Source: an uncultured Bacteroidales bacterium
Lineage (GTDB): Bacteria; Bacteroidota; Bacteroidia; Bacteroidales; WCHB1-69
NCBI GenBank assembly: GCA_905233745.1
Contig: CAJODA010000016.1
Location: 1 to 36,590 of the forward strand
Reading direction: 5' to 3'
DNA length: 36,590 nt
Made by a program: the position numbers and the translations under genes
Shown: piece after piece, positions 24,240-33,210 of the stretch
How positions within the stretch are numbered: position 1 is the stretch's first letter
Layout: each line of letters begins with the position of its first letter
Notes under the pieces: generated by a model
The model's input: the letters and a program-made list of their open reading frames with translations, nothing else
What the model was told of the DNA's origin: nothing
The model's database searches: none

Positions 24240-24247
24240 TACCTTTG
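24240..24247 (+). promoter_or_regulatory. -7 box (TACCTTTG) for the downstream lipoprotein gene
   Basis: attgtgTACCTTTGcacctc; implies the CDS starts downstream at GTG 24269. Confidence 0.55.
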
Positions 24248-24268
24248 CACCTCATAATCCATCCTGCT

Positions 24269-25921
24269 GTGAGAAAGATATTCTGGTTCATATTACTGGC
24301 TTTATTCTTGGGAGCGTGCGCCAAGATAGTCACGCCGACAGGCGGACCGAAAGATTCCGTCCCTCCCAAAATGGTGAAGGAGAATCCCGTCAGCGGGAGC
24401 GTGCGCATCACCAATCCGGTAATCAAAATCAGCTTTGATGAATATTTCACACTGAACAATCCGACGGACAACATCCTCATATCCCCTCCTGTAGAGCAAC
24501 AGCCCACATTCACCGTGCAAGACAAGAACCTCGTCATCAAATTCAAGGACCCCTTGAAACCCAACACCACCTACAACATGGTGTTTTCCAATTGCATCCA
24601 AGACTTTCACGAAAACAACAAACTCGGTTACTACCACTATAGCTTTTCCACAGGAGATGAAATTGACAACCATAGCCTGTCCGGCTCGGTATTGGATGCC
24701 CTGACACTGGCCCCATGCGATAATTACTTCGTATTCCTCTATGATCAGGATATTGACACGCTCCCGTTGTCCACCATCCCGTCATACTTGACTAAGACCT
24801 TGTCTAACGGCACATTCAGTTTCCAAAACATCAAACCTGGAGAATACAAAGTGTTCGCCTTGAAAGACGGAAACGGAAACTTGTTCCACGATCTGCCCAG
24901 TGAAAGCGTAGCCTTCGCTGACCGGTTGTACAAGTCTGTAAAAGAGCCCGTCAAGGACACCACACAAGCTGCTGAACCACTGGCAGATACCATACCAGAC
25001 ATCAAATTATATGCCTTTGTGGCAGCCGATTCCATTCCGGTTCTCATGCACTTCGAGAACCCGTCAACAGGTGTGTACATGTTCCCCTACAAGGCTTCTG
25101 TCGAGCAACTCTCCATTACCGCCCTCAACCGGGAAATCCCGCATTTTGAAATAATCAACCACCAGCGCGACACGGTCACATGGTACATGAAAGAGCCGCT
25201 GACAGACACCCTCTCCTTTCTTTTCAATGCTGACGGCCATGTCGACACTGTACAGGTCACCCCATACAAGTCTAAGAAAGCACAGGGCCGCGGCAACAAG
25301 CCCACCGTCCCAAGCCAACTGCCTGTAACTTTGCTCAATCAGGGGCACCGTTTTCAACCCCTCACCCTCTCTTTTGGATACCCCGTCAAGCCCACTGATT
25401 CCATCGATGTTATCCTTTGTACTCATCAGAAGAACGTGACGGACACCGCCATATACCGCATCATCGTTCCTGACACGCTCGTCACCAAGCTGGAACTGCC
25501 TATCCTTTTTGAAGACAAGAAGAGCTACACGGTTATCATTGCCGACTCCGTCTTCACAGGCTATAACGGACAAGCCAACGACACCATCAAGGCTTCATTC
25601 ACCACCAAGTCGGAGAAAGATTACGGTTCGCTTAGCATGAAGTATGTGGTCCCGGCAAGAGGATTCCAATTTGTCACACAACTGAAAATGGGGAATCAAG
25701 TTGTTCAGGAGGACATCATCACAGAAACACAAACCATAGAATACAAGCACCTCACTCCCGGAAGTTACGACATATTCGTGGTTGAGGACCGGAACCTGAA
25801 CGGGCGCTGGGATTCAGGCAACTACTGGGCAGGGCAGCAACCCGAGCGGGTCTTTAAATACCCGACGGCCATCAGCATTCGCGCATACTGGGACAACGAG
25901 GAGACGTTTGAGATTCCTTAG
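24269..25921 (+). CDS. Lipoprotein with N-terminal SbsA/Big_5-type Ig-like domain
   Basis: GTG start gives VRKIFWFILLALFLGACAK (lipobox LGAC), then 'IVTPTGGPKDSVPPKMVKENPVSGSVRITNPVIKISFDEYFTL'. Confidence 0.85.
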   Translation: MRKIFWFILLALFLGACAKIVTPTGGPKDSVPPKMVKENPVSGSVRITNPVIKISFDEYFTLNNPTDNILISPPVEQQPTFTVQDKNLVIKFKDPLKPNTTYNMVFSNCIQDFHENNKLGYYHYSFSTGDEIDNHSLSGSVLDALTLAPCDNYFVFLYDQDIDTLPLSTIPSYLTKTLSNGTFSFQNIKPGEYKVFALKDGNGNLFHDLPSESVAFADRLYKSVKEPVKDTTQAAEPLADTIPDIKLYAFVAADSIPVLMHFENPSTGVYMFPYKASVEQLSITALNREIPHFEIINHQRDTVTWYMKEPLTDTLSFLFNADGHVDTVQVTPYKSKKAQGRGNKPTVPSQLPVTLLNQGHRFQPLTLSFGYPVKPTDSIDVILCTHQKNVTDTAIYRIIVPDTLVTKLELPILFEDKKSYTVIIADSVFTGYNGQANDTIKASFTTKSEKDYGSLSMKYVVPARGFQFVTQLKMGNQVVQEDIITETQTIEYKHLTPGSYDIFVVEDRNLNGRWDSGNYWAGQQPERVFKYPTAISIRAYWDNEETFEIP

Positions 25922-25953
25922 GTGAATTTTAGGCAAAAAACAATAAAAAATTG

Positions 25954-25961
25954 TATTTTTG
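25954..25961 (+). promoter_or_regulatory. -7 box (TATTTTTG) for the PrsW-led cluster
   Basis: aaaaaattgTATTTTTGcgctc, 19 bp before ATG 25980. Confidence 0.5.
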
Positions 25962-25979
25962 CGCTCTCTATAATTACTG

Positions 25980-26975
25980 ATGGAACTAATTTTATCATAC
26001 ATACTTGCTCTACTGCCGTTACTGCTTTTCGTGGTGGTCGTGATTTGGATGGACGCTTTCTCTCTCACCAACAAGAAACGGCTGGCGTTCTGCCTGTTAA
26101 GCGGTATCGTATGTTTTCTTGTCACCCTTTTTTCAGACACATTGCTCACCGATTCCGCCATAAAGCCATATCTCACAGCTGTATTATCTGAAACACTCAA
26201 AGGAGCACCCATTCTATACCTTGTTCAACGCAAAAAGATTGTCATGCTGGGTGATGCAACCATATACGGCTCGGCGGTGGGTGCCGGTTATGGCATGGGA
26301 GAAAACATCCACTACGTGTCTGCGAATTTTATCACTGGCGGACACGCGGTAATGATGGGGTTTGAAGCCGCCGTGATGCACATCGGCTGCACTTCGTTGC
26401 TCGCATCCAGCCTTATCATAGCCAAGCAGGAGACCAACTCCCGGCCTTTTGCCACGCGAAACCTCGCCCTACTGATGGTTTTCATCGTGGTCAGTGTCAT
26501 TCACATCATCCACAACGTTGTTCCCATCAACCCCATCCTGCTGACCTCCATCCTGGTCATCTATTTCGTGATAAGCAAACGCCACATGTTCAAGAAAAAC
26601 GAGAGGGCGATACATTCCTGGATTGACCAGTGTTTGAACAACGACGTGGCTTTGCTGGCCTCTATCAAGAAAGGGCAGCTCTCCCAAACCAACGCCGGCA
26701 AATACCTGCTCTCCATAAAAGAAGCATTCGAACCGGAGACCTTCTTTGACCTATGCTGCTATATCTCTGAATACTTGGAGCTCTCCATCGCCGCCAAAAG
26801 CAACCTTCTTCTTAAAGAAGTCGGTTTCCCGCCAGAACATTCCGAACAAAACAAAGCCCGCATCAAAGAGCTGAAGGCCCTGCGCAAAAGTATCGGCAAA
26901 GCGGGCACCCAAGCTGTAACCCCCATCGTCCACATAGAAGACATCGACCATTGGGTCGTGGAATCCCTTCTCTAA
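25980..26975 (+). CDS. PrsW-family intramembrane metalloprotease
   Basis: Multispanning; 'LSETLKGAPILYL', 'GSAVGAGYGMGENIHY', 'MGFEAAVMHIGCTSL' motifs. Confidence 0.85.
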   Translation: MELILSYILALLPLLLFVVVVIWMDAFSLTNKKRLAFCLLSGIVCFLVTLFSDTLLTDSAIKPYLTAVLSETLKGAPILYLVQRKKIVMLGDATIYGSAVGAGYGMGENIHYVSANFITGGHAVMMGFEAAVMHIGCTSLLASSLIIAKQETNSRPFATRNLALLMVFIVVSVIHIIHNVVPINPILLTSILVIYFVISKRHMFKKNERAIHSWIDQCLNNDVALLASIKKGQLSQTNAGKYLLSIKEAFEPETFFDLCCYISEYLELSIAAKSNLLLKEVGFPPEHSEQNKARIKELKALRKSIGKAGTQAVTPIVHIEDIDHWVVESLL

Positions 26976-26986
26976 ATAATAAAAAC

Positions 26987-27014
26987 TCACCTTTCACCCT
27001 TCACCTTTCACCCT
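26987..27014. repeat. Two perfect tandem copies of TCACCTTTCACCCT (four heptamers)
   Basis: Direct reading, between the prsW-like stop and RsbW-like start. Confidence 0.9.
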
Positions 27015-27019
27015 TTATC

Positions 27020-27427
27020 ATGTACGCAAAACGATTTGATCCTATTTCCAACAAATGCGGCGAAATAATCGAATATCTGATGGCATCACCAGACATACCG
27101 GACGACCCAGAACTGCAGTTCAAGATTCGTCTATCCATAGAAGAGATTGTGGAAAACATTGTACGGTATGCTTACGAGAACGGTTCCGGTTTTCTGGAAG
27201 CATCCACCCATGTCGACAACAACACGCTATACATCTCTTTCACCGATGGCGGAACTCCTTTCAATCCGCTGGAAAAACCTGATCCGGACATAACTTTGCC
27301 TGCCGAAAAACGTTCCATCGGCGGTTTGGGCATTTATCTATGTAAAAAACTCATGGATGGGGTTTTCTACGAGTTTAAGGATGGATGTAACGTTCTCACT
27401 CTGATTAAAAACATAGCTAACGAATAA
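27020..27427 (+). CDS. RsbW/SpoIIAB-like histidine-kinase-type ATPase (anti-sigma/switch kinase)
   Basis: N box 'SIEEIVENIVRYAY', G1 'FTDGGTPFNPL', G2 'GGLGIYLCKKLMD'. Confidence 0.9.
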   Translation: MYAKRFDPISNKCGEIIEYLMASPDIPDDPELQFKIRLSIEEIVENIVRYAYENGSGFLEASTHVDNNTLYISFTDGGTPFNPLEKPDPDITLPAEKRSIGGLGIYLCKKLMDGVFYEFKDGCNVLTLIKNIANE

Positions 27428-27431
27428 CGCC

Positions 27432-29345
27432 ATGAGCAGACTTTCAAAATCTTTCCCCGTACGATTAAGCAGCACCATACTGTTCATCACGTCCATACTG
27501 TTCCTGACGGCTATCATGATAGTCTCTTACTTCTCACACAAGATGATTGGTGAAGAGGCCGTCAAGAATGCCTCAAATGTGCTGAACACGACCACCAGGG
27601 ATATCAACATGATCCTCGGTAAAATTGAAACCTCTGTCACCAATATGGAGTGGATTGTGTATGAGCATCGCGAAGACACCAACTATATGTACCACATCAC
27701 CAGAGAGTTGGTCAAGCAAAACTCAGAGATTGTCGGCAGTTCCATTGCCTTTGTGGCCAACTATTTTCCCGGGACCTACTATTTTGCCCCTTACTCCTAC
27801 ATTGACAGCAGCACAGACAGCATCATATCCAAGCAATTGGGAAACAAGGATTATGACTACTTCAATATGGAGTGGTTCACACAACCTTACGTAAGCAAGA
27901 AAAAGCATTGGAGCTTACCATACTATGACGAGGGTGGAGGTCAGATGCTGATGACCACGTTCTCCTTCCCACTTTTTGATAAGAAAGGTGAGTTATATGC
28001 CATCATTACGGCAGACATAGATCTCCTTTGGTTAGACAAAAAAATCACTTCCCTAGGACCGTATGTCAACTCAATGACATTTCTCCTGAGTCAAGACGGG
28101 AAATACATCTCTGGAACGCACTCTGCACTGACAAAGCAGCCCGACATTTTCAAAATGGCGGATTCTGTTCAAAACTACCGGCTCAGAATATTGGGAAAGA
28201 ATATGATTTCCGGTGACTCCGGTACGTTGCGTATCCGCAACGACAAAGACATATCCTTCGCTGTATATGGTCCGCTAATGAACGGCTGGTCAACGGCCAT
28301 CATCAGTCCATACCGGGATGTGTTCGCCTACAGTTTGCGCATGAACCTCATCATCATCATCGTTTCTGCATTCGGTCTGTTCTTATTGTTCATCTTCTGT
28401 TTCAGAATCGTGCGGATGCTCACACAGCCCATCACTGAGTTCTCCGTGGCGGCACTGAATATGGCCAAGGGCAACTTCCAGGCCCGCCTGCCGCAAATCA
28501 ACACTCAAGACGAGATGCGACAGCTCTACGACTCTTTCAGATACATGCAGCGTTCCATCACCCACTACATTTCCGAGTTAAGGACCACCACAGCGGAGAA
28601 CGAGCGTTTTGAAAGCGAACTGAACATCGCCAGAAACATCCAGATGAGCATGGTACCCAGAGAATTTCCGGAACGTGATGATGTCTCCGTACACGCATTT
28701 CTGCGCCCCGCCAAAGAGGTAGGCGGCGACTTCTATGACTTTTTAATCAAAGATGACGTTCTGTACTTCGTTATCGGCGACGTGTCCGGCAAGGGCGTTC
28801 CCGCCGCTTTGGTCATGTCCATCGTCCGTGCCGCATTCCGGTTCCTCGGGGGCGTGAATCTCACCATTGACCAGATGATTTGCAAAATTAACGATACCAT
28901 AAGCAGGCGTAACGACAGCATCATGTTTGTCACCCTGTTTGCGGGCAAAATAGATTTGAAGACTGGTGAAATGTATTACTGTAACGCCGGCCATAACCCG
29001 ATGATCATCTGCCATGCGGACGGCAGAACCGAATACATGAAGCCTCTGCCGAATATCGCAGTCGGCATATTCGACGATTTCAAATATAAGCCCGAACAGA
29101 CCGTATTGGAAAAAGGGTGCCGTCTGATACTATACACCGACGGTGTCACAGAGGCGGAAGACGAGCTTAAAAAACAGTTTGGCGAAGACCGTCTGCTAGA
29201 GTTCGCCAGCAAGCTCACCCCTGAACAGCAATCGGAAGAGGTGGTCCATAATCTTATCCAAGAGGTCAAGGATTTCACTAAAGATGCCGATCAGAACGAC
29301 GACATCACCATCCTCTCCATTTTATTAAACGATATCAAATCATAA
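27432..29345 (+). CDS. RsbU-like PP2C (SpoIIE) phosphatase with periplasmic Cache-like sensor and HAMP domain
   Basis: Two TMs flanking a sensor; HAMP at 'FRIVRMLTQPITEFSVAALNMAKGNF'; 'ARNIQMSMVPREFPE', 'EVGGDFYDF', 'GDVSGKGVPAALVMS', 'DGVTEAEDE', 'NDDITILSI'. Confidence 0.94.
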   Translation: MSRLSKSFPVRLSSTILFITSILFLTAIMIVSYFSHKMIGEEAVKNASNVLNTTTRDINMILGKIETSVTNMEWIVYEHREDTNYMYHITRELVKQNSEIVGSSIAFVANYFPGTYYFAPYSYIDSSTDSIISKQLGNKDYDYFNMEWFTQPYVSKKKHWSLPYYDEGGGQMLMTTFSFPLFDKKGELYAIITADIDLLWLDKKITSLGPYVNSMTFLLSQDGKYISGTHSALTKQPDIFKMADSVQNYRLRILGKNMISGDSGTLRIRNDKDISFAVYGPLMNGWSTAIISPYRDVFAYSLRMNLIIIIVSAFGLFLLFIFCFRIVRMLTQPITEFSVAALNMAKGNFQARLPQINTQDEMRQLYDSFRYMQRSITHYISELRTTTAENERFESELNIARNIQMSMVPREFPERDDVSVHAFLRPAKEVGGDFYDFLIKDDVLYFVIGDVSGKGVPAALVMSIVRAAFRFLGGVNLTIDQMICKINDTISRRNDSIMFVTLFAGKIDLKTGEMYYCNAGHNPMIICHADGRTEYMKPLPNIAVGIFDDFKYKPEQTVLEKGCRLILYTDGVTEAEDELKKQFGEDRLLEFASKLTPEQQSEEVVHNLIQEVKDFTKDADQNDDITILSILLNDIKS

Positions 29346-29368
29346 TCTTATCATAAAAAAACACTATT

Positions 29369-29671
29369 ATGAACGTAAAAATAACTAAAGAGGACAACAA
29401 ATACAGCGTGGTGGTGGAAGGTCGAGTGGACACCACCAATGCAGAACAGTTCCAGCAGCATCTGGCTCCGCTGATGCAAGCCCAGAACGCAGAAATCAAC
29501 ATCGACTGTTCCGCACTGGACTACACCTCATCACAGGGCCTTAGATCTTTCCTGGTGCTTCAGAAGAGCACCATGTCACATGGTAGTAATCTGACCTTAT
29601 TCAACATGCAACCGCAAGTGAAAGAGGTTTTCGACATCACCGGTTTTTCCAACATCATCAGAATCGTGTAG
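29369..29671 (+). CDS. STAS-domain anti-sigma-factor antagonist (RsbV/SpoIIAA-like)
   Basis: 'INIDCSALDYTSSQGLRSFLVLQK' with phospho-acceptor Ser region. Confidence 0.92.
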   Translation: MNVKITKEDNKYSVVVEGRVDTTNAEQFQQHLAPLMQAQNAEINIDCSALDYTSSQGLRSFLVLQKSTMSHGSNLTLFNMQPQVKEVFDITGFSNIIRIV

Positions 29672-29673
29672 CA

Positions 29674-29687
29674 CAGGAAATTTCCTG
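29674..29687. other. Perfect 14-bp palindrome CAGGAAATTTCCTG directly after the STAS stop codon
   Basis: Direct reading. Confidence 0.7.
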
Positions 29688-29728
29688 CATCAAAAACATC
29701 TGAAATAACAATATCAAAGCATCATATC

Positions 29729-30613
29729 ATGCATTACATCTTCGTCATCAACGGCAGACAAGACTTCGCATACATTGAGGAGGAAATCCGCAAGCAGCTG
29801 GAAAATGTGGATATCCATTATACGGTTTACCTGACCACCGGTGTAGGCGACGGCACGCGATACACGCGCATATATTGCGACCTGCACCGGCAGGAGGAGG
29901 TCTGCTTTGTGGCCTGCGGCGGCATGGGAATATGCAACGAGGTGGCCTCCGGCATCGTGGGCGAGACCAACAAATCGATGGCCCTGATTCCTTACGGCTT
30001 CACCAATGACATAATCAAATCTCTGCCGGAACGCGACTACAAGAGCCTGGAGAAAATCCTCAACGGAACCGTAACAAAACTTGACATACTGAGAATCAAT
30101 GACAACTATGCCTTAAATGTCTGCAACTTCGGATTCGACTCCATTGTTGCAATCGAGGCCAACTATCTGACGGAAATCGGCAAGAGCAAGCCATACGAGC
30201 GTGGGATTGCACGTGCGTTCATAGGCGGACGATTCAACCGCATCCGGGTTGTAGCTGACGGTGTACCTCTCAACCGAAGACTGCTGCTCAGCTGTTCATT
30301 GGCTAACGGACAATACGTTGGCGGCCAATTCAGATGTGCGCCGAAAGCCAACCTTTCCGACGGCTATATGGATATTTGCCTGCTTAAAGCCATGTCGACT
30401 TTCAGTTTCTTCCGTCTGATGAAGGACTATCAGAAAGGCAATCATTTAAGCCCTAAATACGGCCGGAATGTCACGTACACGAAAGCCAAACATGTGGACA
30501 TTCACTCCAAGAACCTGACATATCTGGTCCTCGACGGAGAAATGCTCCCGGGCAAGGATTTTAGTGTCGATCTGATTCCTCAAGCCATACGCTTTGTTAT
30601 TCCTAGCGAATAA
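29729..30613 (+). CDS. Diacylglycerol/sphingoid lipid kinase (YegS/LCB5 type)
   Basis: 'CFVACGGMGICNEVASGIV', 'MALIPYGFTNDIIKSL', 'LDGEMLPGKDFSVDLIP' (GGDGT and GT(x)ND motifs are modified). Confidence 0.8.
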   Translation: MHYIFVINGRQDFAYIEEEIRKQLENVDIHYTVYLTTGVGDGTRYTRIYCDLHRQEEVCFVACGGMGICNEVASGIVGETNKSMALIPYGFTNDIIKSLPERDYKSLEKILNGTVTKLDILRINDNYALNVCNFGFDSIVAIEANYLTEIGKSKPYERGIARAFIGGRFNRIRVVADGVPLNRRLLLSCSLANGQYVGGQFRCAPKANLSDGYMDICLLKAMSTFSFFRLMKDYQKGNHLSPKYGRNVTYTKAKHVDIHSKNLTYLVLDGEMLPGKDFSVDLIPQAIRFVIPSE

Positions 30614-30677
30614 AGCGATATTACAATGACACCCGTCATCAGAATAGTAGAGGCGCAAATTTTGCATCTTTACTAAA

Positions 30678-31784
30678 TCAGCTATAGTTGTGATCCACCA
30701 CAACAAAGAAATTGTGCTCGGGAAACCTGTCAAGCAGATAATTCTTCATCGTTCCGGCAAATGCCGAATCATCCTTCACGGTTTCTTCCGGCACAATATC
30801 GATGGTGATCAGGTTACGGTCTTCATAGAAGTAAAAGGCATGCACTTGCATCACACCCGGGTGTTCATTAGTAGCCTGAAAAACCTCTTTCTGGAGGCGG
30901 GCCAGCGGAGTGTCACCAATAAAATCTGCGTAAATGCCCACTGTCATGATGATGCCGTACTCTTTAAAGAACTTCTCCGACATGGTACGGGTCAGCAGAT
31001 GTATCTCACGGGCGGTCATATTATCAGGCACGCTGACATGGAGTGAGCCGATCATGACATTTGGACCATAGTTGTTCACAATAATGTCATAGACGCCGTG
31101 GACCTCCTCGAACGACATAGCCGTCTTCTTCAACTCAGACACAAACTCGGGAGAAATGCGGCTGCCGAGCAGCTCGCCCACGGGTGAGGCCAGCATCTCC
31201 GCGCCAGCCTTTATAATGACGATAGAAATAAGTGTGCCGAAAATGCCATCCAGATTCACGTTCCAGATGAGCATAATGCCTGCGGAGATGAGGGTGGCAA
31301 GGGTCACCAGGGCATCGAACAAGGCATCGGCACCGCTAGCAATCAGGGCATCGCTTTTGAGAGCCTTTCCTTCACGCTTCACGTAGTAGCCCAGCACCAG
31401 CTTAACAACAATGGCCACCATAATAATGATCAAGGTTAGCGTAGTGTATGACGGTGTGGTAGGGGTGATGATTTTCTTCACCGATTCCACGAGCGAGGTG
31501 ACGCCAGCAAAGATGACGATGAGAGAGATGACGATAGCGCTAAAGTACTCCACACGTCCATGGCCGAAGGGATGCTTATGGTCGGCGGGGCGTTCTGAGA
31601 GTTTAGTTCCCACGATAGTGATTACGGAGGAGAGCGCATCGCTCAGATTGTTCACGGCATCCATCACGATGGCGATAGCGCCGGCCATCAGTCCCACCGC
31701 AGCCTTGAATGCAGCCAGCAGCACATTGGCCAGGATCCCGACGATACTCACTCGTACAATTCTTTTATTTCTATCCATACTCAT
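30678..31784 (-). CDS. Cation diffusion facilitator (CDF) family transporter
   Basis: 'MDAVNNLSDALSSVITIVGTKLSERPADHKHPFGHGRVEYFSAIVIS', 'SDALIASGADALFD'. Confidence 0.95.
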   Translation of the reverse strand: MSMDRNKRIVRVSIVGILANVLLAAFKAAVGLMAGAIAIVMDAVNNLSDALSSVITIVGTKLSERPADHKHPFGHGRVEYFSAIVISLIVIFAGVTSLVESVKKIITPTTPSYTTLTLIIIMVAIVVKLVLGYYVKREGKALKSDALIASGADALFDALVTLATLISAGIMLIWNVNLDGIFGTLISIVIIKAGAEMLASPVGELLGSRISPEFVSELKKTAMSFEEVHGVYDIIVNNYGPNVMIGSLHVSVPDNMTAREIHLLTRTMSEKFFKEYGIIMTVGIYADFIGDTPLARLQKEVFQATNEHPGVMQVHAFYFYEDRNLITIDIVPEETVKDDSAFAGTMKNYLLDRFPEHNFFVVVDHNYS

Positions 31785-31842
31785 TAAAATTGAGAATTAA
31801 TAATATAAGATTAAGTAGTATTGATTATTTAGTGTAGATTGA

Positions 31843-32397
31843 CTAATTGTACTCAATATTGTCTTCTGCGGCCATGGGCAGGTTCTCCTCATCCACCAAG
31901 ATGTAGGTTTTGGCTTTGTGGCTGAAAGTGCGGAGGTAATTGTCTTGGAGCGCAACTTCCACTTGGCGCATGGTGTCTTCGAGCAGACTGGCTTTCAGCT
32001 GGCACTCCCAGAGCACGATCACCTGCCAGCCGTTCTCCTGAAGGATTTGGTAATTCTGTTGGTCCCGTTCCTGATTGCGCCGGATTTTGTTCACCCAAAA
32101 TTCTCTGTTTGTTTGGGGAATTTTGCAACATTCGGAATTGATGATTTGTGGATCCGCAAAATTTTGCGTCTCCACATCGTGTCCGTGCCAAAAACACCCG
32201 TTCACGAAAATGGCTGTCCGGTATTTGCGCATCACGATATCGGGTTTGCCGGGCACGCCTTTCACACAGAGGCGGTAGCGGTAGCCGTGTTGCCACAGCC
32301 ATTGCCGCACCTTCAGTTCTGGCTTGGTGTTGCGGCTGCGTATCCGAGACATGCAGCGGTGGCGTTGTTGTGGTGTCATGATGTCGGTCATTGGCAT
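31843..32397 (-). CDS. vsr: Very-short-patch repair endonuclease (Vsr)
   Basis: 'MTPQQRHRCMSRIRSRNTKPELKVRQWLWQHGYRYRL', 'PGKPDIVMRKYRTAIFVNGCFWHGH', 'WVNKIRRNQERDQ'. Confidence 0.95.
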   Translation of the reverse strand: MPMTDIMTPQQRHRCMSRIRSRNTKPELKVRQWLWQHGYRYRLCVKGVPGKPDIVMRKYRTAIFVNGCFWHGHDVETQNFADPQIINSECCKIPQTNREFWVNKIRRNQERDQQNYQILQENGWQVIVLWECQLKASLLEDTMRQVEVALQDNYLRTFSHKAKTYILVDEENLPMAAEDNIEYN

Positions 32398-32820
32398 CTA
32401 TTTGGTTATACAACAAGTATCTACATCCACCAAAAACCGCTGTTTCAGTAGTTCAATGACCTCCCAGTCAGCGGGCAGCCACTGCACGCTGTCGAGCTCG
32501 TCGGGGGCGAGCCAGCGGGCGGCCTCGTGTTCGAGGAGGGTCAGCGAGCCGCTTTCGATGGTGCAGAAGAAGCAATGCATGGTGAGATGGAACTTCGGGT
32601 AGTCCCATTCGATGGTGTGCAGCAGTTCACCGACAGTGATGCGGGTCTCCAATTCCTCCCAGATCTCGCGGCGCAGCGCTTTCTCGGGCGTCTCCCCGGG
32701 TTCGATTTTGCCGCCCGGGAACTCCCACCAGTCCTTCCAGTCGCCGTTCCCCCGCTGGGTGGCGAAGATGCGGTTCTGGGAATCGTGGATAATGGCGGCG
32801 GAAACGGTGATGTGTTTCAT
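32398..32820 (-). CDS. NUDIX hydrolase, MutT-like (8-oxo-dGTP diphosphatase type)
   Basis: 'WEFPGGKIEPGETPEKALRREIWEELE' NUDIX box; TAG stop directly followed by ATG of vsr. Confidence 0.93.
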   Translation of the reverse strand: MKHITVSAAIIHDSQNRIFATQRGNGDWKDWWEFPGGKIEPGETPEKALRREIWEELETRITVGELLHTIEWDYPKFHLTMHCFFCTIESGSLTLLEHEAARWLAPDELDSVQWLPADWEVIELLKQRFLVDVDTCCITK

Positions 32821-32867
32821 AGCTTATTCGTTCTTGTTGAGGATGACGCGAAAGAGGGACATGGGGG

Positions 32868-33119
32868 TTATTTTTTGAGGGTTTCCAACGCCCGACAGAG
32901 CTGGTCGGGACAAGACGTAGGTTTATCGCCGCATTGGATGCCATCCAGTTTGCTTATGACATCATCGATTTTCTGGCCTGTCACCATACGACAGATGCCT
33001 TGCAGGTTACCGTGACAACCGCCAAAAAAGGAGACCTGCTGGATGACGCCATTCTCATCTACCGTCACATCGATGAACTGTGAACAGGTGCCTTGGGTTT
33101 TGTAGAGGGTGTGGGGCAT
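32868..33119 (-). CDS. TSCPD-domain protein
   Basis: 'CSQFIDVTVDENGVIQQVSFFGGCHGNLQGICRMVTG...LDGIQCGDKPTSCPDQLCRAL'; start set at MPHTLYK because the upstream part is low-complexity repeat. Confidence 0.88.
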   Translation of the reverse strand: MPHTLYKTQGTCSQFIDVTVDENGVIQQVSFFGGCHGNLQGICRMVTGQKIDDVISKLDGIQCGDKPTSCPDQLCRALETLKK

Positions 33120-33210
33120 AGGTAATTTTTGATTTTGAAGGATTGGATTTTGGGGAAGGATAAATGTGTGCAAATGGAGCGTGTAGAAAGGACTTAGCAG
33201 GCTTTACAGT

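Noticed and set aside
31889-32416. 175-aa alternate-frame ORF over vsr
   Set aside because: Frame-shifted shadow of vsr with low-complexity Ser/Thr/Arg content.
33120-33173. N-terminal extension of the TSCPD ORF (MHTFILPQNPILQNQKLP)
   Set aside because: Encoded by low-complexity spacer repeat DNA; internal Met at 33119 is a better start.
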